DNA of 64,000 nt from Paenibacillus macerans. GTDB taxonomy: Bacteria > Bacillota > Bacilli > Paenibacillales > Paenibacillaceae. The position numbers and the translations under genes are program-made. Location: the NCBI RefSeq assembly GCF_900454495.1, contig NZ_UGSI01000001.1, positions 4,776,501 through 4,840,500 on the forward strand, given 5' to 3'. The first letter of the stretch is position 1. Each line of letters begins with the position of its first letter. A model generated the notes under the pieces. It saw only the letters and a program-made list of their open reading frames with translations. It made no database searches and was not told the DNA's origin. Below are positions 54,150 to 62,294 of the stretch, in pieces.

Positions 54150-56585
54150 TTAAAATATATCTACACCCGTCCAACTTTCATTTTCCAGGTCCAGCCCATA
54201 CTCTTCGCTATAAGCGCCGTCTTTCAGTACCCGTATCTGTCCGTCGAGACAACTTTCCAGACCACTGTTGTTGTCAAGTTTCTCCAATTCATAAGAAAAG
54301 AGATTAATAGTAAACTGCTGCGCCTGCCGCATCAATCTACCAAAATCATCAATACGCTCGGCCCCGTTTAACTCGGCGATAATCTCTTTGCCTTCTCCAT
54401 AGGGTACAATCACCGGCTTAGTTAAATCTTCAATGACCTGAAAATGCTCCGCGGCTGTTCGATAGCTGTTTAACAGGAACAGTGGAGGGCGGTTACGATG
54501 GTTGCCGTAATACTCCTGAAAAAATTTATTTTCTTGAAGTCCTGCGAAAAGCAATCGCGTCATGCTCACATCCAACTTTGAAACGTGGAAATTCAATAAT
54601 GGCTTGACGTCCGAGTAAAAACGCTGAAAGTAATAGGTCATGGCTTGAACCGACAAAAGGTGTCCACCGTGGCTTGTTGATTCACGCTGCAAGTCAACAA
54701 GCATCTGCTTGGTGATCTCCTTCCCCTTCTTGATCTCCTTCAAATGCTTTAAGTTTTCTTCCGCATGATCTATCACGTAAACCTGCTGCAAGGGATCTTC
54801 CCCATGTCTGTTGCATCTTCCGGCCGCTTGAGCAATAGAGTCCAATCCAGCCAGCGAACGAATCACGCATTCAAAGCTGACGTCGACCCCCGCTTCAATT
54901 AGAGGCGTACTGATACAGATGATTTTCTCGTGATGCTTGAGGTGATCTCTAATTTTGCCCAAGATATGCTTCCGGTGTGCCGCGCACATTGACGTACTCA
55001 GGTGGTAAACAGGTATATCTTGAAGCGTTGCAAGAAGCTTCCGGTACAAGTCCTTTACCACGGATTTCGTGTTTAAAATGATCAAAACATTACGTTTTTC
55101 ATCCAGTTTGCTCAGGATAAAATCGGTCAGCTTTTCGTTCGTGTATATTTCATTAGCAGCTTCATCCTTGATTTCCACACGCTTAAATGACTCAATTACA
55201 AGGTTCAGATCTTGAATTATCTCCGCATCCGGATTGATATGGAGCCGGTGCTCTACAAAATCTAGAGCAGGCTGGGTGGCCGTGCATAACACCATACTGG
55301 AACGGCAAAAATCCTTGAGAAAATTCAATGCCTCATTGAATAAAGATACACAGGACACAGGGACCTTCTGTACTTCATCAAAAATAATCACAGACTCGCT
55401 AAGATTGTGCAGTCTCCGGATATTTCTGCTGCCTTTGGCATAAAACACATTTAAAAATTGCACCATGGTGGTGAAAATCACCGGGGAATCCCAGTTATCC
55501 TTGGCCAACTTCAACTTTTGCCGTATGTTCATAAGCCCATCGTCCACCTCATCGTCTTGATCCGTTTCTTCGATCACGTTGGAATGATGCTCTAAGATAT
55601 GGGCGTCATCCTGCAAAATTCTTCGCACCTCGGCAGCGTTCTGTTCAATAATCGTGGTATATGGAAGTATATAAATGATATGTTTTTTGCCAAAAGTAAT
55701 CGCGTGCTTCAAGGCATACCGGAGACTGGCCAAGGTTTTCCCGCCTCCCGTAGGGATGGATAACGTGTAAATACCGGATGGTTTGTCCGCAAATCGGTCA
55801 CACTGCTCGGACATTTCGCTTCTTAGTTGATTAATGAGGGAGTTGGATCCGGATCGATTGGCCAAAGATTGGATCTCAGCCATCAATTTATTGTAATAGC
55901 TTTGAAAGAGCTCTTTGGCCGGAGAAGACGCCTCCTCTCGGTCCTCTACCTTGTCTTCAAAGCGCCGGGTATCGGTGCGATCCGCGTCAATTAGAGCGCT
56001 GAATACGAATTTGGTTAGAAACATGCATTTGGCTTCCGTACTAAACGAAGAGGGGACCGATAAATACTCCTTTAGTTCCTTTACGGCCCGATCAACATAG
56101 CGCTGAAACTCCTCTTCGCTCATGACCTTTTCAAAGAATAACCGAACACTCTCGTCATAGTCCGTAATATCACCCTTGTCTCTGACCCGTCGCAAATAGG
56201 GAAATTCCAAATTCGGATCCAGATAATCATGTAAATAAGAGTGATGGGATATGATCGCGTTGCCTACGATTTCCGCTAGGATTCCTTTTTCCCGTTCAAT
56301 CCGGCCTTTATGATATAAGTCGTACAGAAGCCGCCCGCCTGCTGTGGAGTGATCCACGCTTCCTCGCTTTGGCGGAGCCTCCGGATGATTCACCGCTTCG
56401 ATGAGATAATCCAGAAATGCCTTCGTGAACTTCCCCATATCATGAAGGATTCCAGCCAGGCCGGTAATATGCCCGATTCCAAGCTTAGCACCAAAAGATT
56501 CGGCTAAATTCTTGACCCCAAGCAAATGCGTTTCAAGCAATTGGTTTTCCCGGTCACTCTCACGTATATGGGCTATGTATTCCAT
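54150..56585 (-). CDS. cas3: Cas3, CRISPR nuclease-helicase
   Basis: An 811-residue Cas3. The N-terminal HD nuclease has His in LLETHLLGVKNL and the HD pair in GLAGILHDMGKFTKAF. The helicase shows Walker A PTGGGKTLASLRYA, motif II IIFDEVQKVP (DEVQ form), motif III CTATQP, STPLIEAGVDVSFECVIRSL and motif VI QAAGRCNRHG. First gene of the operon; start ATG 56585 after GGAGGCAGGCA. It degrades target DNA after Cascade binding. Confidence 0.96.
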   Translation of the reverse strand: MEYIAHIRESDRENQLLETHLLGVKNLAESFGAKLGIGHITGLAGILHDMGKFTKAFLDYLIEAVNHPEAPPKRGSVDHSTAGGRLLYDLYHKGRIEREKGILAEIVGNAIISHHSYLHDYLDPNLEFPYLRRVRDKGDITDYDESVRLFFEKVMSEEEFQRYVDRAVKELKEYLSVPSSFSTEAKCMFLTKFVFSALIDADRTDTRRFEDKVEDREEASSPAKELFQSYYNKLMAEIQSLANRSGSNSLINQLRSEMSEQCDRFADKPSGIYTLSIPTGGGKTLASLRYALKHAITFGKKHIIYILPYTTIIEQNAAEVRRILQDDAHILEHHSNVIEETDQDDEVDDGLMNIRQKLKLAKDNWDSPVIFTTMVQFLNVFYAKGSRNIRRLHNLSESVIIFDEVQKVPVSCVSLFNEALNFLKDFCRSSMVLCTATQPALDFVEHRLHINPDAEIIQDLNLVIESFKRVEIKDEAANEIYTNEKLTDFILSKLDEKRNVLIILNTKSVVKDLYRKLLATLQDIPVYHLSTSMCAAHRKHILGKIRDHLKHHEKIICISTPLIEAGVDVSFECVIRSLAGLDSIAQAAGRCNRHGEDPLQQVYVIDHAEENLKHLKEIKKGKEITKQMLVDLQRESTSHGGHLLSVQAMTYYFQRFYSDVKPLLNFHVSKLDVSMTRLLFAGLQENKFFQEYYGNHRNRPPLFLLNSYRTAAEHFQVIEDLTKPVIVPYGEGKEIIAELNGAERIDDFGRLMRQAQQFTINLFSYELEKLDNNSGLESCLDGQIRVLKDGAYSEEYGLDLENESWTGVDIF

Positions 56586-56864
56586 TGCCTGCCTCCTGTC
56601 GCTGAAAAATAATCCAAACGACTCTCTAGTTTAAAGCTTGAAACACGCCTAAAGAACTACAACTTTTTTATTTCTTCACCCCCCCTCTAATCTCCTTCCA
56701 ATATTCTACAATTTTCTGGGTAATATTACTTTCATCTTAGTTTAGAGAATTATCATATGCTCTTATGCCCCCATATCAACAAAGTACAGCTTCAACTAAA
56801 AAAGGACAGCCCAGTATGGACTGTCCATTGAGATATGACTTATAAACTCTGTAAGGAAGGCGCC
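56586..56864. other. cas3 upstream region
   Basis: About 280 bp with the cas3 ribosome site, presumably the cas promoter, and the terminator for array 2 at 56798-56826. Nothing coding. Confidence 0.5.
56798..56826 (-). terminator. Terminator between CRISPR array 2 and cas3
   Basis: On the minus strand GGACAG ... CTGTCC then TTTTTTAG. It separates array transcription from the cas operon. Confidence 0.7.
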
Positions 56865-57628
56865 CTTCGCTTTTACGCACCCGCGTAGGGTGCGACGAGA
56901 CCTTCGCTTATAATCCGTTGGACGGCGCCGTCTTTCAATCCACGCACCCGCGTAGGGTGCGACACTTTGCTACGTTTCAACGTCCGGCGTGCCCGGACTT
57001 TCAATCCACGCACCCGCGTAGGGTGCGACTACAATTAACCCAACTAAAAGAGATCAAGTCTTTCTTTCAATCCACGCACCCGCGTAGGGTGCGACGTTGA
57101 CGGTTTCGGGCGCGTGGGATATTGCGCAAGGCTTTCAATCCACGCACCCGCGTAGGGTGCGACCGCGTTCCGCCTCAGCCTTTGCCCTGCCTAACCCCTT
57201 TCAATCCACGCACCCGCGTAGGGTGCGACGCAGGAACAGCGCGACCAATTCGACCAACTCAACTTTCAATCCACGCACCCGCGTAGGGTGCGACTGGCCC
57301 CGAAATTCGTAAGTCCCGGGAATAACGGCGTCTTTCAATCCACGCACCCGCGTAGGGTGCGACGCGCAGAGCTCCGAAATTTCATGACCAAGTCGCTCTT
57401 TCAATCCACGCACCCGCGTAGGGTGCGACCGCATAAGGCGGTCTTCCCGCGCAACCGCTTCGCTTTCAATCCACGCACCCGCGTAGGGTGCGACTCCGCC
57501 GGCCTATCCAGTTGTTGATGTTGTTCTCTTTCAATCCACGCACCCGCGTAGGGTGCGACCGTTACCTTGGAGGCGAGGTGATTACGGATGCAGGAACTTT
57601 CAATCCACGCACCCGCGTAGGGTGCGAC
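56865..57628 (-). CRISPR. CRISPR array 2, type I-C, 11 canonical + 1 degenerate repeat
   Basis: Canonical 32-bp repeats from 56932 to 57628, spaced 65-69 bp. The repeat equals that of array 1 except for two bases in the hairpin loop (GCGTA instead of ACCTA). The leader-distal copy at 56865-56896 keeps only its second half (ACGCACCCGCGTAGGGTGCGAC region) and is therefore the decayed end repeat. Array 2 lies upstream of cas3 and is read in the same direction. Spacers differ from those of array 1 by eye. Confidence 0.97.
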
Positions 57629-57798
57629 AGCGTTTTTTAACATATATTAGTAAAATCTTAGAGTTAATTATCTATATAAACCCAAATTTAAGGATTTTTG
57701 AAAGTTATATATGGGTATTTATTGAAAAAAAGGGTATTTAGCACGATTAATCTGGTGCGAATCCCCCGGGATTTTTATGTTCACTTTATATTCGCACC
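57629..57798 (-). promoter_or_regulatory. Leader of CRISPR array 2
   Basis: AT-rich region with GGTGCGAAT (57754-57762) and the perfect inverted ATTCGCACC (57790-57798) around CCCCCGGG. The first half-site starts 125 bp from the array edge, the same as in array 1, and the two half-sites are again 45 bp end to end. Confidence 0.85.
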
Positions 57799-58017
57799 GA
57801 ATATGGAGTTGAGCTAAAGTACAAACAATGTATATTGAAATGTTACTTCACAGTTACTCTAAGGGTAAACCTTTTTCGCAAATATTTTTGATTGAATATG
57901 AAATCTTAACCTCATTTTTCTAGCCATACACAGAAAAGATCATTTTTATTACCTGTACGGAGCTCGTTTACCAATATGAGACTAAAAAGACAGCAGAAAG
58001 CACCAAAATAAAGCGAT
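57799..58017. other. Intergenic region
   Basis: About 220 bp between the array 2 leader and the terminator of the restriction gene; no feature recognised. Confidence 0.4.
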
Positions 58018-58042
58018 AAAGACACCCTACGTGGTGCCTTTT
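58018..58042 (-). terminator. Terminator of the restriction-modification operon
   Basis: On the minus strand AAGGCACC-ACGTAG-GGTGTCTTTAT. Confidence 0.6.
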
Positions 58043-58090
58043 ATATCTCAATATAAGGTTTAGAGGAATGGATAGCAAAAGAGAATCATT

Positions 58091-58927
58091 TCATGAAAAA
58101 CCCAAACGACTAGCTGCAAGCCTAAGCTCTTCCTTAAACAGATCCAAATGCTTAAGCGTAAACAGCCCATCTATTGCTTGAGTTTCCCACAATGTAAAAA
58201 TACGTCTTAGATCGGCTTGTCTGGAGAGCCAGCCTATCCCGTCGATGACGGCATAAACATATTGCCGAGGCAACCGGACTGAGGCCATTTTCTCGATCTC
58301 CACGACCGCGTCAGTTAATTTACTTCCGGTACTATTAAAACCCTTCATACCGATTACGATCATGGATTGATCGCCGCCCGAAGGAATAGCCAGATCACAA
58401 GGCGCGGTCTCGCCCCCGCGGCCAATGAAGCGGGTACGCATTTGATATGGTAGTCCGAGGGATTGAACCAAATTCTCCACCTCATCCTCTACCGTTCTTC
58501 CACGTCCGACAGATTGAGCGCCTGATTTTTTGGACCATAAATGCCGTTCCAAAAGGACATCACTGTAAGTCCAAGACCTGGCCATCTCTTCTTTGAGCAC
58601 ATTCACCAAGTTAAATTGCGAATCCAAGAATTCAATTAGCTCCTCGGGTTTCTGCTTAGCCTTTGTTACCCAACCCTGTGTCCCCAAATGGTGCCTCAAT
58701 TGATTCTTGAGTTGCTCCTGCCCCAGTCCAGCAGAGGTACATAACTCTGGAACTGCATCGGGATTACTTTGGATGAACCTTGCCAAGGAGGACCGGTCTA
58801 TGTTTTCAATCTTTCTCAGTTCATCTACGATCTTGAATACTTTCTCTTGCATTTCAGGATCTCTTCTGGGAGCGATCACCTGTAAATTACTTAAGGAGTT
58901 CAAAAATCTATCATAGTCTATAGCCAT
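58091..58927 (-). CDS. Type II restriction endonuclease
   Basis: A 278-residue protein behind the adenine methyltransferase gene (6-bp gap). The middle has VEDEVENLVQSLGLPYQMRT, then RFIGRGGETAPCDLAIPSGG then MIVIGMKGFNSTGSKLTDAV. This matches the C-terminal nuclease cores of DpnII-like type II enzymes, with Asp in CDLAIP as the first metal ligand and Lys in GMK. The residue two before that Lys, usually Glu or Asp/Gln, is Gly here. Whether another residue supplies the charge cannot be told. The pairing with the methyltransferase supports the restriction role. Recognition site unknown. Confidence 0.78.
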   Translation of the reverse strand: MAIDYDRFLNSLSNLQVIAPRRDPEMQEKVFKIVDELRKIENIDRSSLARFIQSNPDAVPELCTSAGLGQEQLKNQLRHHLGTQGWVTKAKQKPEELIEFLDSQFNLVNVLKEEMARSWTYSDVLLERHLWSKKSGAQSVGRGRTVEDEVENLVQSLGLPYQMRTRFIGRGGETAPCDLAIPSGGDQSMIVIGMKGFNSTGSKLTDAVVEIEKMASVRLPRQYVYAVIDGIGWLSRQADLRRIFTLWETQAIDGLFTLKHLDLFKEELRLAASRLGFS

Positions 58928-58933
58928 AAGTTA

Positions 58934-59995
58934 TCACCGCGCAACAAAAATGTATTCCTCTACCTTTCGTCGAGTTGCGCTCTCATGGGTGCCAAAGGAG
59001 TAAGTATGAGGAACCGAAAAAACCTGAACATCGTTCTTAACTTGTTTCAAAATATCATATAATTCCTTTTCAGAAGGTACGGAATTTGAGCTATAAGACA
59101 GTACGATGATACTATCCTTAAATTTTGTAAACAGCTTGAGCAGTGCATCGCTAACAGCCCGCTTGTATGCAAAAGGAGTATAACGCTTAGGAATCTTTTT
59201 GCTTTTCGTATTCTCCATGATTTCAAGCCCTTGCCAATAGACCGAAAGCCCCTCCAAGAAGTGGTATCGTTTGATATAGTCAGCATCATCCTTAGGTGGT
59301 GCATAAGGAGGATCGAAGTAGACGAGATCATAATTCGTATTTTCTACCTCCAAGATATCGGAGCATATGGAATCATTTTTTTGCCCGTTATCAAAAACCA
59401 CCTGATTGTACTCGTCCACAGCCTCTAAAAACAAATCCTTCAGCGGAGTACGCAGATTCCTGCGCCCATCGTCATAGCGGAAATCAGTAATGGTGAATAC
59501 CCCACGCGGTTGCTTCCGCGCAGCCGCCAGACACATGGCTGAGATGGCAAGCTCTCTTTTATATTCAGGCATTTGGTCAAGATGGGACCAAACAGAGTCC
59601 AGAAATTCATGATCTTCTTGTGGAAAATAAAGTCCCTTGAATGTATCTGCTATGAAATGACGGCCATCCCGGTTTGGTGCGATCAGAAGGTCTATATCCT
59701 CATTGCTCAGTGTGACATTGGAATTTTCCACAACGGCTTTTGCGATGGTAGAAGAAAAGGACAAGAAGTCGTTTGAAGTAACTTGCTTTCCCATTTCTTT
59801 CAGAGCATACGAAACGACGCCACTTCCACTGAACGCATCCAACACGGTGTGGAAAGGAAGATTGGCTAATATCGAAGCTAAGTATGGGATCAACTTGTAT
59901 TTTGACCCCATATACCGAAGTCTTGGATAACTCAACGTCCTATGTAGCTCTTGTTCCTTGAAGTTAGTAAGTGTAGGGACATTCATGATTGCCAT
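58934..59995 (-). CDS. DNA adenine methyltransferase, D12 class
   Basis: A 353-residue N6-adenine methyltransferase of the Dam/D12 class. The SAM motif is VLDAFSGSGVVSYALKEMG, the N-terminal LSYPRLRYMGSKYKLIPYLA binds the cofactor, and motif IV is YDLVYFDPPYAPPKDDADYI. Start ATG 59995 with GGAGG eight bases upstream. It protects the host from the endonuclease gene that follows. A piece of this gene, or a near relative, is found at 39.8 kb. Confidence 0.92.
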   Translation of the reverse strand: MAIMNVPTLTNFKEQELHRTLSYPRLRYMGSKYKLIPYLASILANLPFHTVLDAFSGSGVVSYALKEMGKQVTSNDFLSFSSTIAKAVVENSNVTLSNEDIDLLIAPNRDGRHFIADTFKGLYFPQEDHEFLDSVWSHLDQMPEYKRELAISAMCLAAARKQPRGVFTITDFRYDDGRRNLRTPLKDLFLEAVDEYNQVVFDNGQKNDSICSDILEVENTNYDLVYFDPPYAPPKDDADYIKRYHFLEGLSVYWQGLEIMENTKSKKIPKRYTPFAYKRAVSDALLKLFTKFKDSIIVLSYSSNSVPSEKELYDILKQVKNDVQVFSVPHTYSFGTHESATRRKVEEYIFVAR

Positions 59996-60079
59996 GCTAG
60001 CAACCTCCTAACTGTTTACAGCCGATAATTCATTGTATCATAAAGTCATAGGCGAAGAAATGTTCGCATCAGGGATGAT

Positions 60080-60694
60080 TCACTTTTGAAAAATCAACAG
60101 ATGTTCGTGAACAATAGGAATGAAATTGCCTTTATACTTTCTTCTGAATGAATTACAGTTATGTTGTATTTTGATCAAATGCGCTTCCAGTTGCCCGAAA
60201 TATCTCATATCTTTAATAATGGAGTAGTAGATACCATTCCTTCTGAAATCACCTACAAGGACCGCTAGCCTTCCCCCAGGCAACAAGCTTTTGAATAGTT
60301 TCTCATTCACAAGATCCAGCTTATTGATGAAATCTTTATAGCTGTATGCGCGAGAAAGATCATCTTCTGATTTTTGGCCCCAAACTGAGCCGGAATACAA
60401 AATGATATTGTAGTACGGGGGATGACTAAAAATAAAGTCAGAATTAATGGGAACTTCATCTTTTAACGCGTTCCAACCACCCCACAGTGGATTCAGATCC
60501 AAATGAACGGAATTCCAAAAACCTAACTCGATTGCGACATCTTTACCTGTTCCGCCCCCTGCAAACACCTCAACAAATTGCTTCGGTTTATAGTGTTCGA
60601 GCAACTCATAAATTACATGCCCCGAACAGTTGCCAGGATAGTCGGCCTTTCCCCACTTTCCTCTGTTTGAGTAGGATAAGATACTTGTTAACAT
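60080..60694 (-). CDS. SAM-dependent DNA methyltransferase, orphan
   Basis: A 204-residue protein from the ATG at 60694 (TTTGGAGGGATTTT). SAM motif QFVEVFAGGGTGKDVAIELG and catalytic SHPPYYN, a variant of the N-P-P-Y motif with Ser-His. The LLPGGRLAVLVGDFRRNG segment is typical of amino-methyltransferases. Small size and no restriction partner point to a phage-type or regulatory methyltransferase. It follows the sigma-like gene and is separated by a terminator, so its level depends on its own promoter or read-through. Confidence 0.72.
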   Translation of the reverse strand: MLTSILSYSNRGKWGKADYPGNCSGHVIYELLEHYKPKQFVEVFAGGGTGKDVAIELGFWNSVHLDLNPLWGGWNALKDEVPINSDFIFSHPPYYNIILYSGSVWGQKSEDDLSRAYSYKDFINKLDLVNEKLFKSLLPGGRLAVLVGDFRRNGIYYSIIKDMRYFGQLEAHLIKIQHNCNSFRRKYKGNFIPIVHEHLLIFQK

Positions 60695-60703
60695 AAAATC
60701 CCT

Positions 60704-60743
60704 CCAAAAAATAAAAATAGCACACCCACGTTTATGGGCATGC
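60704..60743 (-). terminator. Terminator after the sigma-like gene
   Basis: On the minus strand GCATGCCCA and TGGGTGTGC pair with two G-U, followed by TATTTTTATTTTTT. Confidence 0.75.
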
Positions 60744-60829
60744 TTTGCCAATCTGATCAATCCTATTTTAATTATTGTTACAATAAAGTATACACCATAT
60801 TTTATATGCTAGGTTAACTTATTTCATAA

Positions 60830-61882
60830 TCACACAATGAATCTTGCTCTTAAAATGTCTTGAATCTTCCATAATGCCTCTCGTTCATTTTCACACATTT
60901 TCAACTTTTCTTCGGTTTCCCTTAGTTGTCCTTCTAACTGAGAAATCTTTTCTTTCAGTGCGTTAATTTGATTTGTATTGGTATCTCCATCTATAGTGCT
61001 CAAATGAATTACTGGATTCTTGGGAGGAGATGCTATAGCTAATGTCTTTTGTTTCATATTAGCACTTCTAGGATCAGAAACACCCCAACTAGCTTTAAGT
61101 TTAACCAAATTCCCCCTTGAAATACTATATTTTTCACAAACATCTTTGTCGTGCATTTTACTTTTCTTATGTTTTAAATATAGCGCCTTTGTTAAAATTG
61201 CTTTATCTTGACTACTTGACATGCATCTAACCTCCTCCGCATTACTCTCCAAGTTATTAAATAATTCTCTCGCTTTATATTTTAAGGATGTCTCGATTTC
61301 ATTTTGTTTCTCATATGTAAGATGCATTGCGCGTTGTAACTTTTTAACGTCGTACCCTTGTAATTTATAGTTTAAATACTGTTGCTCATCTTCATTGAGA
61401 CTATTCCATAAATTATCTTCCGTTGTTTCAAAATAATTAAATGGAGTTGGAAGTAAATCGCCTAATTCTAAGTTTTTTCCACGATCGTCGTTTACAATCC
61501 GATTTAAAGAATCAACATATTTTATTCTAAGGAATTCTAGAGCTTTATTAACTTGAATAGTAGACTCATCTATAGCTTCTGCGATTTCTATAGCATTCCA
61601 ATTAACCATATCCAATTTTTTAATTTTATTTGCTAATCTTGCAATAGTTCGACCTGGCTTGAGAAAATTAGAATGCCTATCAATATAGTCAATCATACGT
61701 CCCTGTACTCGCCGCCATGCAAAGCTCCAAAACTTCACATTATATCGATGTGGATCATATTTTTTATACGCCTCAAACAACCCGATTTTTCCTTCCTGTA
61801 TTACCTCTTCAAAGTACTCTTTATTATAATATTTTACAAATTTCTTCCCTTCAAAGTATATACGCTGTACATGCTCTTCCAA
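60830..61882 (-). CDS. Sigma-70-like protein with C-terminal coiled coil
   Basis: A 350-residue protein. Residues ~20-75 resemble sigma-70 region 2 (EEVIQEGKIGLFEAYKKYDP then FWSFAWRRVQGRMIDYIDRH), with helix-turn-helix-type parts further on (AIEIAEAIDESTIQVNKALE; DKDVCEKYSISRGNLVKLKA). The C-terminus is a coiled coil (INALKEKISQLEGQLRETEE then KLKMCENEREALW). The TTG at 61882 is a formal start with a poor ribosome site. The strong GGAGGGGGGAGA sits 48 bases upstream directly before ATC ATC in the same frame, with no ATG, GTG or TTG between. So the true start may be non-standard or the 5' end altered. Role may be transcription control of nearby genes. Confidence 0.65.
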   Translation of the reverse strand: MEEHVQRIYFEGKKFVKYYNKEYFEEVIQEGKIGLFEAYKKYDPHRYNVKFWSFAWRRVQGRMIDYIDRHSNFLKPGRTIARLANKIKKLDMVNWNAIEIAEAIDESTIQVNKALEFLRIKYVDSLNRIVNDDRGKNLELGDLLPTPFNYFETTEDNLWNSLNEDEQQYLNYKLQGYDVKKLQRAMHLTYEKQNEIETSLKYKARELFNNLESNAEEVRCMSSSQDKAILTKALYLKHKKSKMHDKDVCEKYSISRGNLVKLKASWGVSDPRSANMKQKTLAIASPPKNPVIHLSTIDGDTNTNQINALKEKISQLEGQLRETEEKLKMCENEREALWKIQDILRARFIV

Positions 61883-61942
61883 AATCTTCTCAAATTCTCC
61901 AAGGTGAGGATTTACATAACTGCTGATGATTCTCCCCCCTCC

Positions 61943-62294
61943 AAATACAAAAATATTCTTAAAATAATCTTATTAATTCAATATTATGACTGAGTTTGAA
62001 ACAGTTGTTTTTTTTGTAAAATCTAATAACTAATGCCTACATCGGCCTGTTTCCCAACTTTGCCGAACTGTTCTTGGGCGGGCGCGCCCTTCACCTTATT
62101 CCCAAATCCGCCGCCAGTAGGCGGTTTTTGTTTATCCTAATAGTACCCCCAATAGAACAAATCTACACCCCCTTTAATCTCCCCCTCCCCCCTCTGCAAC
62201 AAAACCACACAATTTCCCTCAACACCCTCGCCGCCATTTCTCCTATGCTATAATTTAAAAAACAACACCGCAGCAGCATGGGGGGCGTGTCCGC
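61943..62294. other. Intergenic region between divergent genes
   Basis: AT-rich, no gene. Contains the plus-strand hairpin at 62111-62129 and pyrimidine-rich stretches. Presumably holds the promoter of the sensor kinase gene. Confidence 0.45.
62111..62129 (+). terminator. Short terminator
   Basis: CCGCC-AGTA-GGCGG followed by TTTTT. No plus-strand gene precedes it, so it may be left from a lost gene. Confidence 0.6.

Noticed and set aside
56918..57741. Short frames over array 2
   Set aside because: Same reason: repeat-derived, not genes.
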